A stretch of DNA of 64,000 bases, from positions 1-64,000 of the forward strand of contig NZ_JAKGAQ010000004.1 in NCBI RefSeq assembly GCF_021532615.1. Reading direction: 5' to 3'. The position numbers and the translations under genes were made by a program. The stretch is from Octadecabacter dasysiphoniae. GTDB taxonomy: Bacteria; Pseudomonadota; Alphaproteobacteria; Rhodobacterales; Rhodobacteraceae. The notes under the pieces are model-generated. The model was not told where the DNA came from. It saw nothing but the letters and a program-made list of their open reading frames with translations, and ran no database searches. Of this stretch, positions 9,337 to 18,018 are shown piece after piece; position 1 is the first letter of the stretch, and each line of letters opens with the position of its first letter.

Positions 9337-9486
9337 ATGAGTGGTTGGTCGGTGGCAGCGGCGGCAAGCAAGGATCTGAACTGGGGTTTAAGGAATGCAA
9401 ATGAATTCTGGTATTGGATTGCAGCTCTGGAAGGATTTTCTATTCGGGGATGGCCTCATATCCGGGCAATGATGAGGCATGGTTGA
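9337..9486 (+). CDS. Possible 49-residue small protein
   Basis: An ATG nine bases after the TIGR03032 stop region opens a 49-residue frame. A weak ribosome site (AGGAA) lies six bases upstream. The peptide is Trp-rich ('WGLRNANEFWYWIAALEGF') and basic at its end ('RAMMRHG'). It could be a real small protein, or the remnant of a larger gene, because a different frame (9479-9730) continues with peptide-like content. I do not recognise it. Confidence 0.25.
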   Translation: MSGWSVAAAASKDLNWGLRNANEFWYWIAALEGFSIRGWPHIRAMMRHG

Positions 9487-9856
9487 TCTTCGAACACACG
9501 CATGGCTGGATGATTTGTTCATCTATGGCTCAGAAAATATTTACGAACCGCCCCAATTGCAGGAAGCGACTGACATGCGCGAAGAACGTTTGTTCCGAGA
9601 GCCGCATTTAGTTCAGATAAGACGGTTCAAAATACCTTGCGGCCAAGTTCCCTTCGCACGTCTACAGAACAGATTGATGACGGGATTAGGGATTTCGTTT
9701 CGCCATTGGTTGCGCATGGTTTGTTTTTGATTTGATCGGATTTCGGCTAAAGTATCGTCAATTTTTGCCAGTCTTCGCGGACTGTCTTCCCACCCGAACA
9801 CATGAGATAGAGACTCTCCTAAACGGGACCTAGGTATTTCGAGAAAACTTCTGTCA
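9487..9856. other. Stretch without a supported gene between secretion operon and paralog
   Basis: About 370 bases. A plus-strand frame at 9479-9730 has no convincing ribosome site or family pattern. The sequence before 9857 is AT-richer than the genes and probably holds the promoter of the paralog, but no clear -35/-10 pair could be fixed. Confidence 0.5.
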
Positions 9857-11281
9857 ATGAACTGGATTGATGCGATGGCGAGAAATCAAGACGGACTGCA
9901 AGATGGGTTTGTGGCGCGCGTTGCGACACGGTCTGCCGTAACCGTTGCATCCGAGACCCCGGCTTGCCCGGTCGTGCACGGGCCCAGTTCGACATTGTTG
10001 GCTTTGCAGCGCCATGTCGCGCGTCGTGGGCCGCTGTCTTTGGCAGGGTTGGTTTTGGTTCTTGGGTCGAGCGCGCAAGCCCAGCAGTTTGATGCGGGCG
10101 CGGTGTCGCTGAATCATCTGGACGGTGTGCGCTCGATCAACGCTTTGGTGGATGGGTCAGTGCAAGTGACGCTTGAGAATGGCGCACAGGTTCAGATTGC
10201 TGCCGAGTTAGTGGAGTTTATGGGTGATGGCACGGTGCTCGTGTCGGTTGAGACCGCTGAAGTGGTGGCGCAAGCGGCAAGTGCTGAAAGTGTTGCGGAC
10301 ATCTGGCCGGTCGTGGGTCTCGCGTCGCTTGCCGGATTGGGGCTTGCGGTCTGGCTCGGTGCGACCACGTCGGTAGAGAACACAGCGGCGGTCATCACTG
10401 GCGCGACCACCGAGACCGTGACGGAAGACACGGTCACCGTGCTGACGGTAAGCGGTGCGCTGAGCGTGACGGACATCGACACAGGCGAGGCGGTGTTCCA
10501 TGCCCAAAACGGAACGGTGGGCACTTACGGCAGCTTCGACATCGATGCAGTGGGGGCGTGGACCTACACAGCGGACAACAGTCAAACGGCGATCCAGACG
10601 TTGGGTGCTGGCGAGACGCTGACCGACAGCTTCACTGTGCTGAGCGCGGATGGCACCGCCTTTGAAACGGTCACCGTCACGATCAACGGCGTCACTGAGG
10701 CGATCACTAAGGGGATCGAGCTTGGCGCGGTCTCGGATAATGCTGATCTCAGGGGGGTTATCATCAACGGCGAGTTGATATTAGACTGGTCCGGCTATTC
10801 GGTGAGCAGCGCGGGAGATGTGAATGGTGATGGTTTCGATGACCTGATCATTGGTGCGCCAGACTCTGATTCCAATGCATTCCTTGCTGGTGCAAGCTTC
10901 GTTGTCTTTGGTGGTAACTTCTCGGATGTTGCGACGCAGATAGGTACCATTGATGATGACGACTTGAGGGGGACTGCAGGCGATGACATCATTTATAGCA
11001 GCGGCGGCACAGACCGGCTATCGGTCGGACAGGGCGCGGATATCGTGATCTTTGGCGATGATGGCGGAGAGACCACGGTGACCGATTTCAATACAAACGA
11101 AGGGGATAAACTTGATCTGAGCAATTTTGGTTTCGAGGACTTCGCGGCATTCGAAGCGGTGATCAGCGCCGATGGGCCCGGCGGCCACGACACGCGGATT
11201 GATCTGGGCGCCGGCATCGTGGTTTTCCTTGATGATATTAGCCCCGATATCCTTACCGCAGACCATGTAATTCTCGCATGA
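9857..11281 (+). CDS. Short VCBS/FG-GAP/RTX paralog of the adhesin
   Basis: 474 residues, complete. The N-terminus (1-130) has a polar start, a hydrophobic 'LSLAGLVLVLGSSAQAQ' segment near 57-74 and a beta-rich prefix. A second hydrophobic Gly/Ala segment ('VGLASLAGLGLAVWLGA') matches the first visible residues of the 1-2576 protein, so both share this architecture. One VCBS domain follows (about 175-280), then one FG-GAP unit ('GDVNGDGFDDLIIGAP'), degenerate RTX ('GTAGDDIIYSSGGTDRL') and an almost identical C-terminus ('DISPDILTADHVILA'). It has one FG-GAP unit where the large protein has seven, so it cannot form a propeller alone. It is likely a substrate of the same exporter, or a contraction product. 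Confidence 0.85.
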   Translation: MNWIDAMARNQDGLQDGFVARVATRSAVTVASETPACPVVHGPSSTLLALQRHVARRGPLSLAGLVLVLGSSAQAQQFDAGAVSLNHLDGVRSINALVDGSVQVTLENGAQVQIAAELVEFMGDGTVLVSVETAEVVAQAASAESVADIWPVVGLASLAGLGLAVWLGATTSVENTAAVITGATTETVTEDTVTVLTVSGALSVTDIDTGEAVFHAQNGTVGTYGSFDIDAVGAWTYTADNSQTAIQTLGAGETLTDSFTVLSADGTAFETVTVTINGVTEAITKGIELGAVSDNADLRGVIINGELILDWSGYSVSSAGDVNGDGFDDLIIGAPDSDSNAFLAGASFVVFGGNFSDVATQIGTIDDDDLRGTAGDDIIYSSGGTDRLSVGQGADIVIFGDDGGETTVTDFNTNEGDKLDLSNFGFEDFAAFEAVISADGPGGHDTRIDLGAGIVVFLDDISPDILTADHVILA

Positions 11282-11559
11282 CCGGGGTGACCCAACCCCT
11301 CAATCCGAGGCGCCCAGAAATAGAGCCCGTGCCTGTCCCCTTTTGTTGATTTGATTGCTGTCGAGGCCAGCGGTGCTCAAATGAGGCGGACTACGTGTTA
11401 AGGTTGGGATTGGCGCAAACAGTATCAGGGCGATCCACGTTTCGTAGGCCTTCTTTCATTCCCATCATTCCAATTGCCAATGTCGATAAGACTGGAAGGC
11501 CAACCCTTGCGGCATCAACGACAGCACTTTGCAAAATTGCTGGCAATCCGAACCCCGGA

Positions 11560-12189
11560 CTATCGTTGTGGCTGGAAGTCCTTGCTTGCCAGCAATGCGG
11601 CGGCGGCAATCATCAGTGCCCCGCAAACCTTGTTCACCAAGCCGAAGGAAAACTGTTTTAGTGCCGTAGCCGCTCGGACACCTAACCAGCCCCAAAGCAC
11701 CAAAATCGCGCCATCAACCACCAGGTATGTGACACCCAAAATGAAAAGCTGCGGCAGAACGGGCATCGTCGGGTCTATGAACTGTGGAAAGAGCGCGCCG
11801 AAAAATACAACAGCAAACGGGTTCGCCATAGATGTCACAAAGCCTTGTCGGAACAGTCTAAACGATTGGTCAGACGTGTTGGCGGTGATGTCATCAGCTT
11901 GGTCTTTTGTAAGAATGAGCTGAATTCCAATCCAAACCAGATAGGCAACGCCTAACCATTTGATCCAGATGAAGGCAGTTGCAGAGGTTGCGATAATTGC
12001 CGCCAGACCAAAAGCCGCGCCCGTCATTTGCAGGCTGTTGGCCGTCAAATCCCCAGCGATTGTATAGGCGCTGCGCCGTAGCCCATGTCTGACGCTGTTG
12101 GATATGATGAGGAGTTGGCTCGTGTCAGGGGGCGTCGCGAAAAACACGGCAACGGCCATCAAATAGATCATGTACGTTTCGATCGTCAT
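11560..12189 (-). CDS. LysE/RhtB-family amino-acid exporter
   Basis: I chose the ATG at 12189, which has AAGGGA seven bases upstream, rather than the first possible start at 12207. The 209-residue inner-membrane protein has six predicted helices and the family features 'PPDTSQLLIISNSVRHGLRRS', 'IWIKWLGVAYLVWIGIQLI' and 'FRQGFVTSMANPFAVVFFGALFPQF'. Members export basic amino acids, homoserine/threonine or related small molecules; the substrate cannot be told here. It is a single gene with no regulator next to it. Confidence 0.88.
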   Translation of the reverse strand: MTIETYMIYLMAVAVFFATPPDTSQLLIISNSVRHGLRRSAYTIAGDLTANSLQMTGAAFGLAAIIATSATAFIWIKWLGVAYLVWIGIQLILTKDQADDITANTSDQSFRLFRQGFVTSMANPFAVVFFGALFPQFIDPTMPVLPQLFILGVTYLVVDGAILVLWGWLGVRAATALKQFSFGLVNKVCGALMIAAAALLASKDFQPQR

Positions 12190-12643
12190 GGTCGTATCCC
12201 TTCGCAACCGCTGCTTTAGGCTACGACCGATCCCTTGCGACGGTCAAACTATCATTGCAGGTTTTACGTTGATGACGTTGTCCCGTTCATAATGGGGTCT
12301 CGATACCAATCATTAAGGCCAAATTCAGTCTTAGATGGTGCGCGGCCAGAGCGTTTGTTTTGTGGCAGAGCTGATCTGATTTCGTTGCGTGCGATATCCG
12401 GTACGTGACTGTCCGAACAACGAACGTCGTTCATTTGTAGCGATCAAACGAGCCGTTTTTCACGCTAAACTGCGATTTGCGAAGCCGCAGAAAATGGTGA
12501 ATTTATCTGCGATCCAGAAGTTACGATAAGGGTCCGTTGTCGTGACGCCGACGGGCGACACAGGAACTGATGGTTAGGAGCCGGATGTTTACAATAGCTT
12601 CGCAATTCCCGAATTTTCTACAGTCGGTCGCGTAGCCGAATTC
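12190..12643. other. Intergenic region, nothing supported
   Basis: About 450 bases between the LysE-type exporter, which reads away from it, and the 3' end of a LysR gene. There is no coding frame with a ribosome site. One short dyad (gaacg-t-cgttc) sits near 12423-12433. The exporter promoter should be in the left part. Confidence 0.5.
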
Positions 12644-13501
12644 TCAGGCTCGGGTCAGAAACGCAGCGCGGACGGCTGTTTTCATCGCATCCAGCGGCCC
12701 ACGTGTAGGGGAAATTCCCGCTGCCATCACGAGCTTGGATGCAGGGGTGGGTGCGAACCCAAATCTCTTACCCACAATAGACAGATCCGAAAGCAGGGAT
12801 GATCGCCCAAGTAAACCGACTGCTATCCCGGCTTCGACCGCCGCGATCACACCTGACACGCTTTGGCTGGAATACACGATGCGGTAGGGCCTTCCGCGCG
12901 CCTCCAGTGACGAAATCGCCACATCGCGCCACCAGCAGGCATGATCGAACAAGGCAACTGGCAGGCTGTCGTCAGTTGCGAATTCCCGATGCGCCGACGC
13001 CATCCAGCAGGTGGGATCTTCGAATAAAACCTCTTCGTGCTGTTTGGGATGTTCCACCTCGTAAATAGCGAGATCGAGCGCCCCGTTTTCCAGCGCCTCG
13101 GGAAACCCGCTGCTTAAGGCGCACGTGACGTCCAGTTCAACCTTCGGATGATGACGCGTGAAGGCCGCAATGATCTGCGCGAGCTTCGTGCGGCCATGGT
13201 CGTCGGGAATACCGATACGTAACTTACCCGAAACGACACGCTGTGAAACGTCCCGCAGTGCAGCGTCAAGACGCGCTGTCACATCTTGGGCAACGGGTAA
13301 CAGGGTACGGCCCGCGTCGCTTAGCACGACACCCCGCCCATGACGTTCAAAAACAGGACGGCCAAGGATCGCCTCAAGACGTTTGATCTGAATGCTGGTG
13401 GCGGATTGCGAACGGTGAATGCGCGCAGCGCCGTCAGTAACACTCCCCGCTTGAGCGACGGCAAGGAAGGTGCGCAACAGGTCGCTATCAAGGTTATCCA
13501 T
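12644..13501 (-). CDS. LysR-family transcriptional regulator
   Basis: 285 residues. The N-terminal winged helix-turn-helix is clear ('DLLRTFLAVAQAGSVTDGAARIHRSQSATSIQIKRLEAILGRPVFERHGRGV', residues 6-57), followed by the linker helix and a periplasmic-binding-like effector domain starting at 'GKLRIGIPDDHG'. It is divergent from the permease gene at 13587, with 85 bases between starts, so it most likely controls that gene. The inducer is unknown. Confidence 0.9.
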   Translation of the reverse strand: MDNLDSDLLRTFLAVAQAGSVTDGAARIHRSQSATSIQIKRLEAILGRPVFERHGRGVVLSDAGRTLLPVAQDVTARLDAALRDVSQRVVSGKLRIGIPDDHGRTKLAQIIAAFTRHHPKVELDVTCALSSGFPEALENGALDLAIYEVEHPKQHEEVLFEDPTCWMASAHREFATDDSLPVALFDHACWWRDVAISSLEARGRPYRIVYSSQSVSGVIAAVEAGIAVGLLGRSSLLSDLSIVGKRFGFAPTPASKLVMAAGISPTRGPLDAMKTAVRAAFLTRA

Positions 13502-13586
13502 TCACAAATCCGATGGTAGATATTTGAGCTATGCGTTTCACATATGCATTTTCACCCACTATTCTACAAGACCGAAGGAGTATCGC

Positions 13587-14609
13587 ATGGTCGATCAAAC
13601 AGTGGTGCAACCACAAAAAGGCAAAAAGCGCGCGATATGGGGTCTGTGCCTCACCCTGCTTGCAGGAATAGCCTTCGTATGGCCCGATCATATGGGAAAT
13701 ACCGCGATATTTGTCGGGTGGGGGCTGGTTGCTGTTGCCCCAATCGTTGTTCCCGGCATCGTTCTTGCAGCTTGGATAATTGCCAGTGGTGCGGATGCCC
13801 ATATTGCGCGCGCGTTCGAGGGGCGGACGCTGCGCACGGTGATGGCCGCATCGCTGATCGGGGCCATCACACCGGTCTGCGGTGTCACTGTTCTACCGCT
13901 GATGGCGGGGTTGTTGGCGGCAGGTGTGCCGTTGGCCCCAATCATGGCGTTCTGGCTATCATCACCTATTACTGATCCTGCAATGCTTGCCACAACGGCG
14001 GCAACGCTCGGTCTGAGCTTTGCTATCGGTAAGACGCTCGCGGCATTCGGGTTGGGCGTGTTCGGTGGCGCAATCACCGCCTTGTTTGCTAAATCGCCTT
14101 GGGCATTGAACGCGCTTCGCGACAACGGTTTGGCCCGCCAATTGACCACCTCCCGATGCGGTGAAGTCCAAGCTTTTGAACCTAAGGTTTGGCGCACCGA
14201 GCAACGACGTCGATCTTTCGGCGCCCAGTTCTGGGCAACTGCGCGGCTTATCCTGATGTGTCTGATCCCGGCCTTTGCGGCCGAGTATGCGCTGAACGCG
14301 GCCCTGACCCCAGGATCACTCGCCGCGTATCTCGGTGAGGATCAATGGTGGGCCATACCCGCAGCCGTCTTTGTCGGCGCTCCGGCCTATATCGACGGTT
14401 ATGCCGCTCTGCCGCTCACGCGTGGTCTGATTGAAAATGGTATGTCCAAAGGGGCGGCGATGGCATTTCTGATCTCTGGCGGCGTGGTGAGCATCTGGGG
14501 GGCGATGGCCATCGCGCCTGTGCTGAAACTAAAGCCCTTCCTGCTGTATCTTTTGCTTGCTGTTCTCGGGTCGTTGGCGGCGGGATATGCATTTGGATGG
14601 GCTGTGTGA
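13587..14609 (+). CDS. Predicted permease of the UPF0718/ArsP-like type
   Basis: I chose the ATG at 13587 because GAAGGAG lies seven bases upstream; the longer frame from 13470 would run over the regulator start. The 340-residue protein has 8-10 hydrophobic segments and the family signature 'ITPVCGVTVLPLMAGLLAAGVPLAPIMAFWLSSPITDP'. A repeated 'PAAVFVGAPAYIDGYAALPLTRGLIENGMSKGAAMAFLISGG' motif occurs in the second half. Members are predicted to export small or metalated compounds, and some relatives export organoarsenicals. Here only one Cys is visible in the motif. The adjacent LysR gene is the likely regulator. Confidence 0.75.
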   Translation: MVDQTVVQPQKGKKRAIWGLCLTLLAGIAFVWPDHMGNTAIFVGWGLVAVAPIVVPGIVLAAWIIASGADAHIARAFEGRTLRTVMAASLIGAITPVCGVTVLPLMAGLLAAGVPLAPIMAFWLSSPITDPAMLATTAATLGLSFAIGKTLAAFGLGVFGGAITALFAKSPWALNALRDNGLARQLTTSRCGEVQAFEPKVWRTEQRRRSFGAQFWATARLILMCLIPAFAAEYALNAALTPGSLAAYLGEDQWWAIPAAVFVGAPAYIDGYAALPLTRGLIENGMSKGAAMAFLISGGVVSIWGAMAIAPVLKLKPFLLYLLLAVLGSLAAGYAFGWAV

Positions 14610-14770
14610 CATCAGGCAAATCAGTAGCCCTTCACGAACACACACCGACCAAACTGATGTAGAAATCCCGTATCAAACAAGAATCTTACACTGCATAAAT
14701 GGCAAGACAGCAGTGGCCGTTATTCTTGACGCAAAAGCCCTGGTGAGTTCGATACAGTTTCGTCATCAAG

Positions 14771-16435
14771 TCAGACGTCTTCTATCCAAGCAAACCCTTC
14801 GAACGGTAACAGGAAGGACGGGGGGGCGGTTAAATCGTGCCGGGCCGTTGATAGGATTGGCGAAACCTTAATGCTTGTTAAGTCAGGCAGATCCAAATCT
14901 TGTGTCTCTGATGTAAAGTTGGCAACCACAGTCAATTGCCGCGCCTTGTAACGCCGATGATACGCGAAAATGGATGGGAGATCGGGTGCAATCAAGTCAA
15001 ACGTCCCATGCGTTAAGATTGGGTCCTTTTTGCGCAATTCAATGATCTGCTGGTAAAAGGAAAAGACGCCGTCCGAGTCGGCGCGGTCTGCGTCGACGTT
15101 CAAGGTTTTGTAATTGGCGTTTATGTCGATCCATGGGGCACATTCCCCAAAGCCGGCCCACTGATCCGCATTCCATTGAACGGGTGCGCGCGCATTGTCG
15201 CGGCCATTCTTGTTGGCATTTCGAAGAAATTCGTCAACGGACTTTTCGTTGCGCTTGTTTGATCCTTCTGGACCCAACTGTTCCGTCAATTGACCCAAAG
15301 TTTCGATGTCCCGGAACTGATCAAGGGACGTGAAGTTGGCATTTGTCATCCCGATTTCTTCACCTTGATAGATGAACGGCGTCCCTTTCATCAGATAGTG
15401 AACCATTGCCAACATCTTGGCTGACCGTACCCGAAATTCGTTGTCATCAGCGTAATGCGACACGGGCCGTGGCAGATCATGATTGGACAGATAGAGCGAA
15501 TTCCAACCATCATCGGCCAAGGCCTGTTGCCAGTCATTCATGATCATCTTGTGGGTTGGCAGATCAAAGATGTTGGGCCCAAATCGACCAAGAACGGGAT
15601 CCCAGGCGGCCTGCACATGGTTGAAATTGAACACCATATCCAATTCCTGGCGGTCTTGTCCGCAATAGTCCAAGGCTGTGTCAGGCGTTGCGGCCCAAGT
15701 TTCGCCGACGGTCAAGATATCGCGCCCCGCTAAGCATTCGCGGTGCATTTCTTGGACAAAGCGATGCATGTCAGGGCCTTCGCAGTAAATGCGCCCCTCA
15801 AGGTCTTTGCCAAGCAGTTCAATGACATCCATGCGAAAACCGCCAATGCCCTTGTCCAACCACCAATTCATCATGTCGTAAATCTCACGACGCAATGCGG
15901 GGTTATGCCAGTTCAGATCGGGCTGTTGCGGACCAAAATGGCAATAGCAATACTTTCCGACCGCCTCGACCCAGTGCCATGCCGATCCACCAAAGCATGC
16001 ACGTTGATCGTCTGGCGGGCCGCCATCTGCGCGCGCCTGTCGCCAATAGAAGAATTCATGTTCCGGGCAATCCGTAGTTTCACAAGCCTTCACAAACCAC
16101 GCGTGATCTGAAGAACAATGATTGACGACCAAATCCATAACGATGCGAATGTCGCGGCGTTTGGCCTCGGCCAACATCGCGTCAAAATCCGCCATTGTCC
16201 CAAATTCCGGTGCAATATCGAAGTAATCTGAAATGTCGTAGCCGTTGTCGCGCATGGGCGACGCATAGACAGGCGACAGCCAGATAAACCCGATACCAAG
16301 GTCGGCCAGATGATCAAGTTTTGATATGATCCCGCGAATATCCCCGATCCCATCCCCGTTGCTGTCACAAAAGCTGCGGGGGTAAATCTGGTATCCAGTT
16401 GCGGTTTGCCACCACGGTGTTTTGGGGTCTGTCAT
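14771..16435 (-). CDS. aglA: GH13 alpha-glucosidase (AglA-like)
   Basis: The ATG at 16435 ('MTDPKTPWWQ') gives 554 residues; longer starts would run into the upstream binding-protein gene. It is a GH13 (alpha-amylase clan) enzyme with 'DLVVNHCSSDH' (residues 101-111), nucleophile Asp203 in 'GFRMDVIE', acid/base Glu245 in 'TVGETW' and the third carboxylate Asp320 in 'LSNHDLPR'. 'YQIYPRSFCDSNGDGIGDIRGI' is the usual opening of oligo-glucosidases. It would cleave alpha-glucosides such as maltose, sucrose or trehalose-like disaccharides in the cytoplasm. It follows the binding-protein gene by 103 bases on the same strand. The permease genes usually found between them are absent. Confidence 0.92.
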   Translation of the reverse strand: MTDPKTPWWQTATGYQIYPRSFCDSNGDGIGDIRGIISKLDHLADLGIGFIWLSPVYASPMRDNGYDISDYFDIAPEFGTMADFDAMLAEAKRRDIRIVMDLVVNHCSSDHAWFVKACETTDCPEHEFFYWRQARADGGPPDDQRACFGGSAWHWVEAVGKYCYCHFGPQQPDLNWHNPALRREIYDMMNWWLDKGIGGFRMDVIELLGKDLEGRIYCEGPDMHRFVQEMHRECLAGRDILTVGETWAATPDTALDYCGQDRQELDMVFNFNHVQAAWDPVLGRFGPNIFDLPTHKMIMNDWQQALADDGWNSLYLSNHDLPRPVSHYADDNEFRVRSAKMLAMVHYLMKGTPFIYQGEEIGMTNANFTSLDQFRDIETLGQLTEQLGPEGSNKRNEKSVDEFLRNANKNGRDNARAPVQWNADQWAGFGECAPWIDINANYKTLNVDADRADSDGVFSFYQQIIELRKKDPILTHGTFDLIAPDLPSIFAYHRRYKARQLTVVANFTSETQDLDLPDLTSIKVSPILSTARHDLTAPPSFLLPFEGFAWIEDV

Positions 16436-16471
16436 CTTGTTCTCAATCTGGTCTGTTGGTTTGAACGAGGT

Positions 16472-16495
16472 GCGCCCCAGCTTTCGCTGAGGCGC
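16472..16495 (-). promoter_or_regulatory. Intercistronic stem-loop between binding protein and glucosidase
   Basis: A 10-base stem with one G-U pair (GCGCCYCAGC/GCTGGGGCGC) and a 4-base loop lies in the 103-base gap. No U-run follows, so it is more likely an mRNA-stabilising or expression-tuning hairpin than a terminator. Confidence 0.55.
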
Positions 16496-16538
16496 GTTCT
16501 CTTGGTCCCCGACCTGCAAAACATCGGGGAGTGGGAGG

Positions 16539-17894
16539 TCACTGAAGCGCAACCCAGCCATTCTGAATGGCTGTGGCGACGTCTTGTGCTGATGTGCCGC
16601 TGGTGAAATCGACCATGCCTGTCCAAAACAGTCCTGCGCCAATGGCACCGGGCATCAGGTCCGATCCATCAAAGCGGAATGTTGTTGCGTTTTGCAAGAT
16701 CTCGCCCTGACCCCGCAGGCCAACATTGTGATAGGTATCGATGTTCACACCCAGATGCGGGGTTAGAAAGGCGTCGATCTCGTTCGCCATCCAGATTTCG
16801 TGGGCGAGCGGTGTTTTCAGATATTCGATCAAGGCGCGCGTGGCATCACTGTCGTTGGTGATCGAGATCAAAGTACCAGCGCCCAGAACTGGATTGCCGA
16901 GGTCCTTGTCCGCATAAGATGGGAAATAGAAGAAATCTGTATCCTCTCCGATGATCGTGCCCTCAGGAAAAAACGCCGGAATAAAGGATGCTTGGCGGTG
17001 CATGAAACACTGCGCGGGTGATGAAAACAGGCCCTTTGGACTGTCGCGGAAGTCGGTTGATCCAACTGCACCCGCACCACCCACGACATAGTCATCGTTG
17101 CCTACGAACCAACCGAATTCTTCGATTGCAGCCACAATGCGAGGATCATCAAACGCGATCTCATTGGTTACCCAACCGTCATAGATATCGGGCGTCTGGG
17201 TGCGCAGCAACAAATCTTCGACCCAATCAGTCGCAGGCCATCCGGTTGCAGCGCCCGACCCCAGCCCAATGCACCACGGCGTGCCACCATCATCGACGAT
17301 TTGCTGGGTTAATGCCTTAAGCTCTTCCATGCTGGACGGAATGTCATAGCCCGCATCTTCGAAATTTTCGGGGGAATACCAAACCAGCGATTTGACGTTT
17401 ACGTTGTAGGAAAACCCAAAGAACCCGTCGGTTCCGGCGCACCCACCCAAATCTGTCCATGATTGCCCGGCGGCGTAGTTATCGGTCATCCATTGCGCCG
17501 TTTGTGCGCCCATGTCTGCAAGTTGCCCGTTGCGCGCCAAATCACACATCAGGCCCGGCTGTGGGAACACGGCGATGTTTGGCGGGGATCCGGCCTCGAC
17601 GTCGATAACGATCTGCTGCTCAAAGCCGTCAGATCCGCTTACAACGACGTTTGCGCCTGTCGCCAATTCGAAATACGCCATGACGGCTTCAGCGGCTTCG
17701 GCTTGGGGGCCCAGCCACGGGCCTGCGATGGTGACAGTCTGCCCAGACAGATCTGCCTGTTTTGACGCGAATTCATCAAGACTGTTCCAGCTGAACGCCC
17801 CTTCACCCGGTGTGAACAGAAGATGGCCCTCTGCGAGCGTCGAGGTAGCGGTCAAGGCCAAGACGCTGGACGCGGCCAATAGTGTTTTATGCAT
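16539..17894 (-). CDS. aglE: Alpha-glucoside ABC transporter substrate-binding protein (AglE-like)
   Basis: I chose the ATG at 17894, which has GGAGG seven bases upstream. The 451-residue protein has a Sec signal peptide 'MHKTLLAASSVLALTATSTLAEG' (residues 1-23) and the family-1 binding-protein fold. Recognisable blocks are 'GQTVTIAGPWLGPQAEAAEAVMAYFE', 'QQIVIDVEAGSPPNIAVFPQPG' and 'PWCIGLGSGAATGWPATDWVEDLLLR', as in AglE-type alpha-glucoside importers. It acts in the periplasm. It is divergent from the LysR gene at 18019 and upstream of the glucosidase. No membrane or ATPase subunit is encoded nearby, so it must borrow them from elsewhere or be a relic of a reduced operon. Confidence 0.88.
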   Translation of the reverse strand: MHKTLLAASSVLALTATSTLAEGHLLFTPGEGAFSWNSLDEFASKQADLSGQTVTIAGPWLGPQAEAAEAVMAYFELATGANVVVSGSDGFEQQIVIDVEAGSPPNIAVFPQPGLMCDLARNGQLADMGAQTAQWMTDNYAAGQSWTDLGGCAGTDGFFGFSYNVNVKSLVWYSPENFEDAGYDIPSSMEELKALTQQIVDDGGTPWCIGLGSGAATGWPATDWVEDLLLRTQTPDIYDGWVTNEIAFDDPRIVAAIEEFGWFVGNDDYVVGGAGAVGSTDFRDSPKGLFSSPAQCFMHRQASFIPAFFPEGTIIGEDTDFFYFPSYADKDLGNPVLGAGTLISITNDSDATRALIEYLKTPLAHEIWMANEIDAFLTPHLGVNIDTYHNVGLRGQGEILQNATTFRFDGSDLMPGAIGAGLFWTGMVDFTSGTSAQDVATAIQNGWVALQ

Positions 17895-17989
17895 TTTGTA
17901 TCCTCCCATGATGCGCCCTTCTAATCGGTCGAGGGCATGGCAGGACGCTATCGAGCAATTTACCATTGAGGAAATTCGATTTAGACTAA

Positions 17990-17999
17990 CTAATATTAG
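17990..17999. promoter_or_regulatory. Perfect palindrome in the divergent AglE/LysR promoter region
   Basis: CTAATATTAG, 20 bases before the LysR start and about 95 bases before the AglE start, in an AT-rich stretch. It is a plausible operator core for the LysR protein, but could be chance. Confidence 0.35.
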
Positions 18000-18018
18000 G
18001 AAAATCTATGGATGACTT

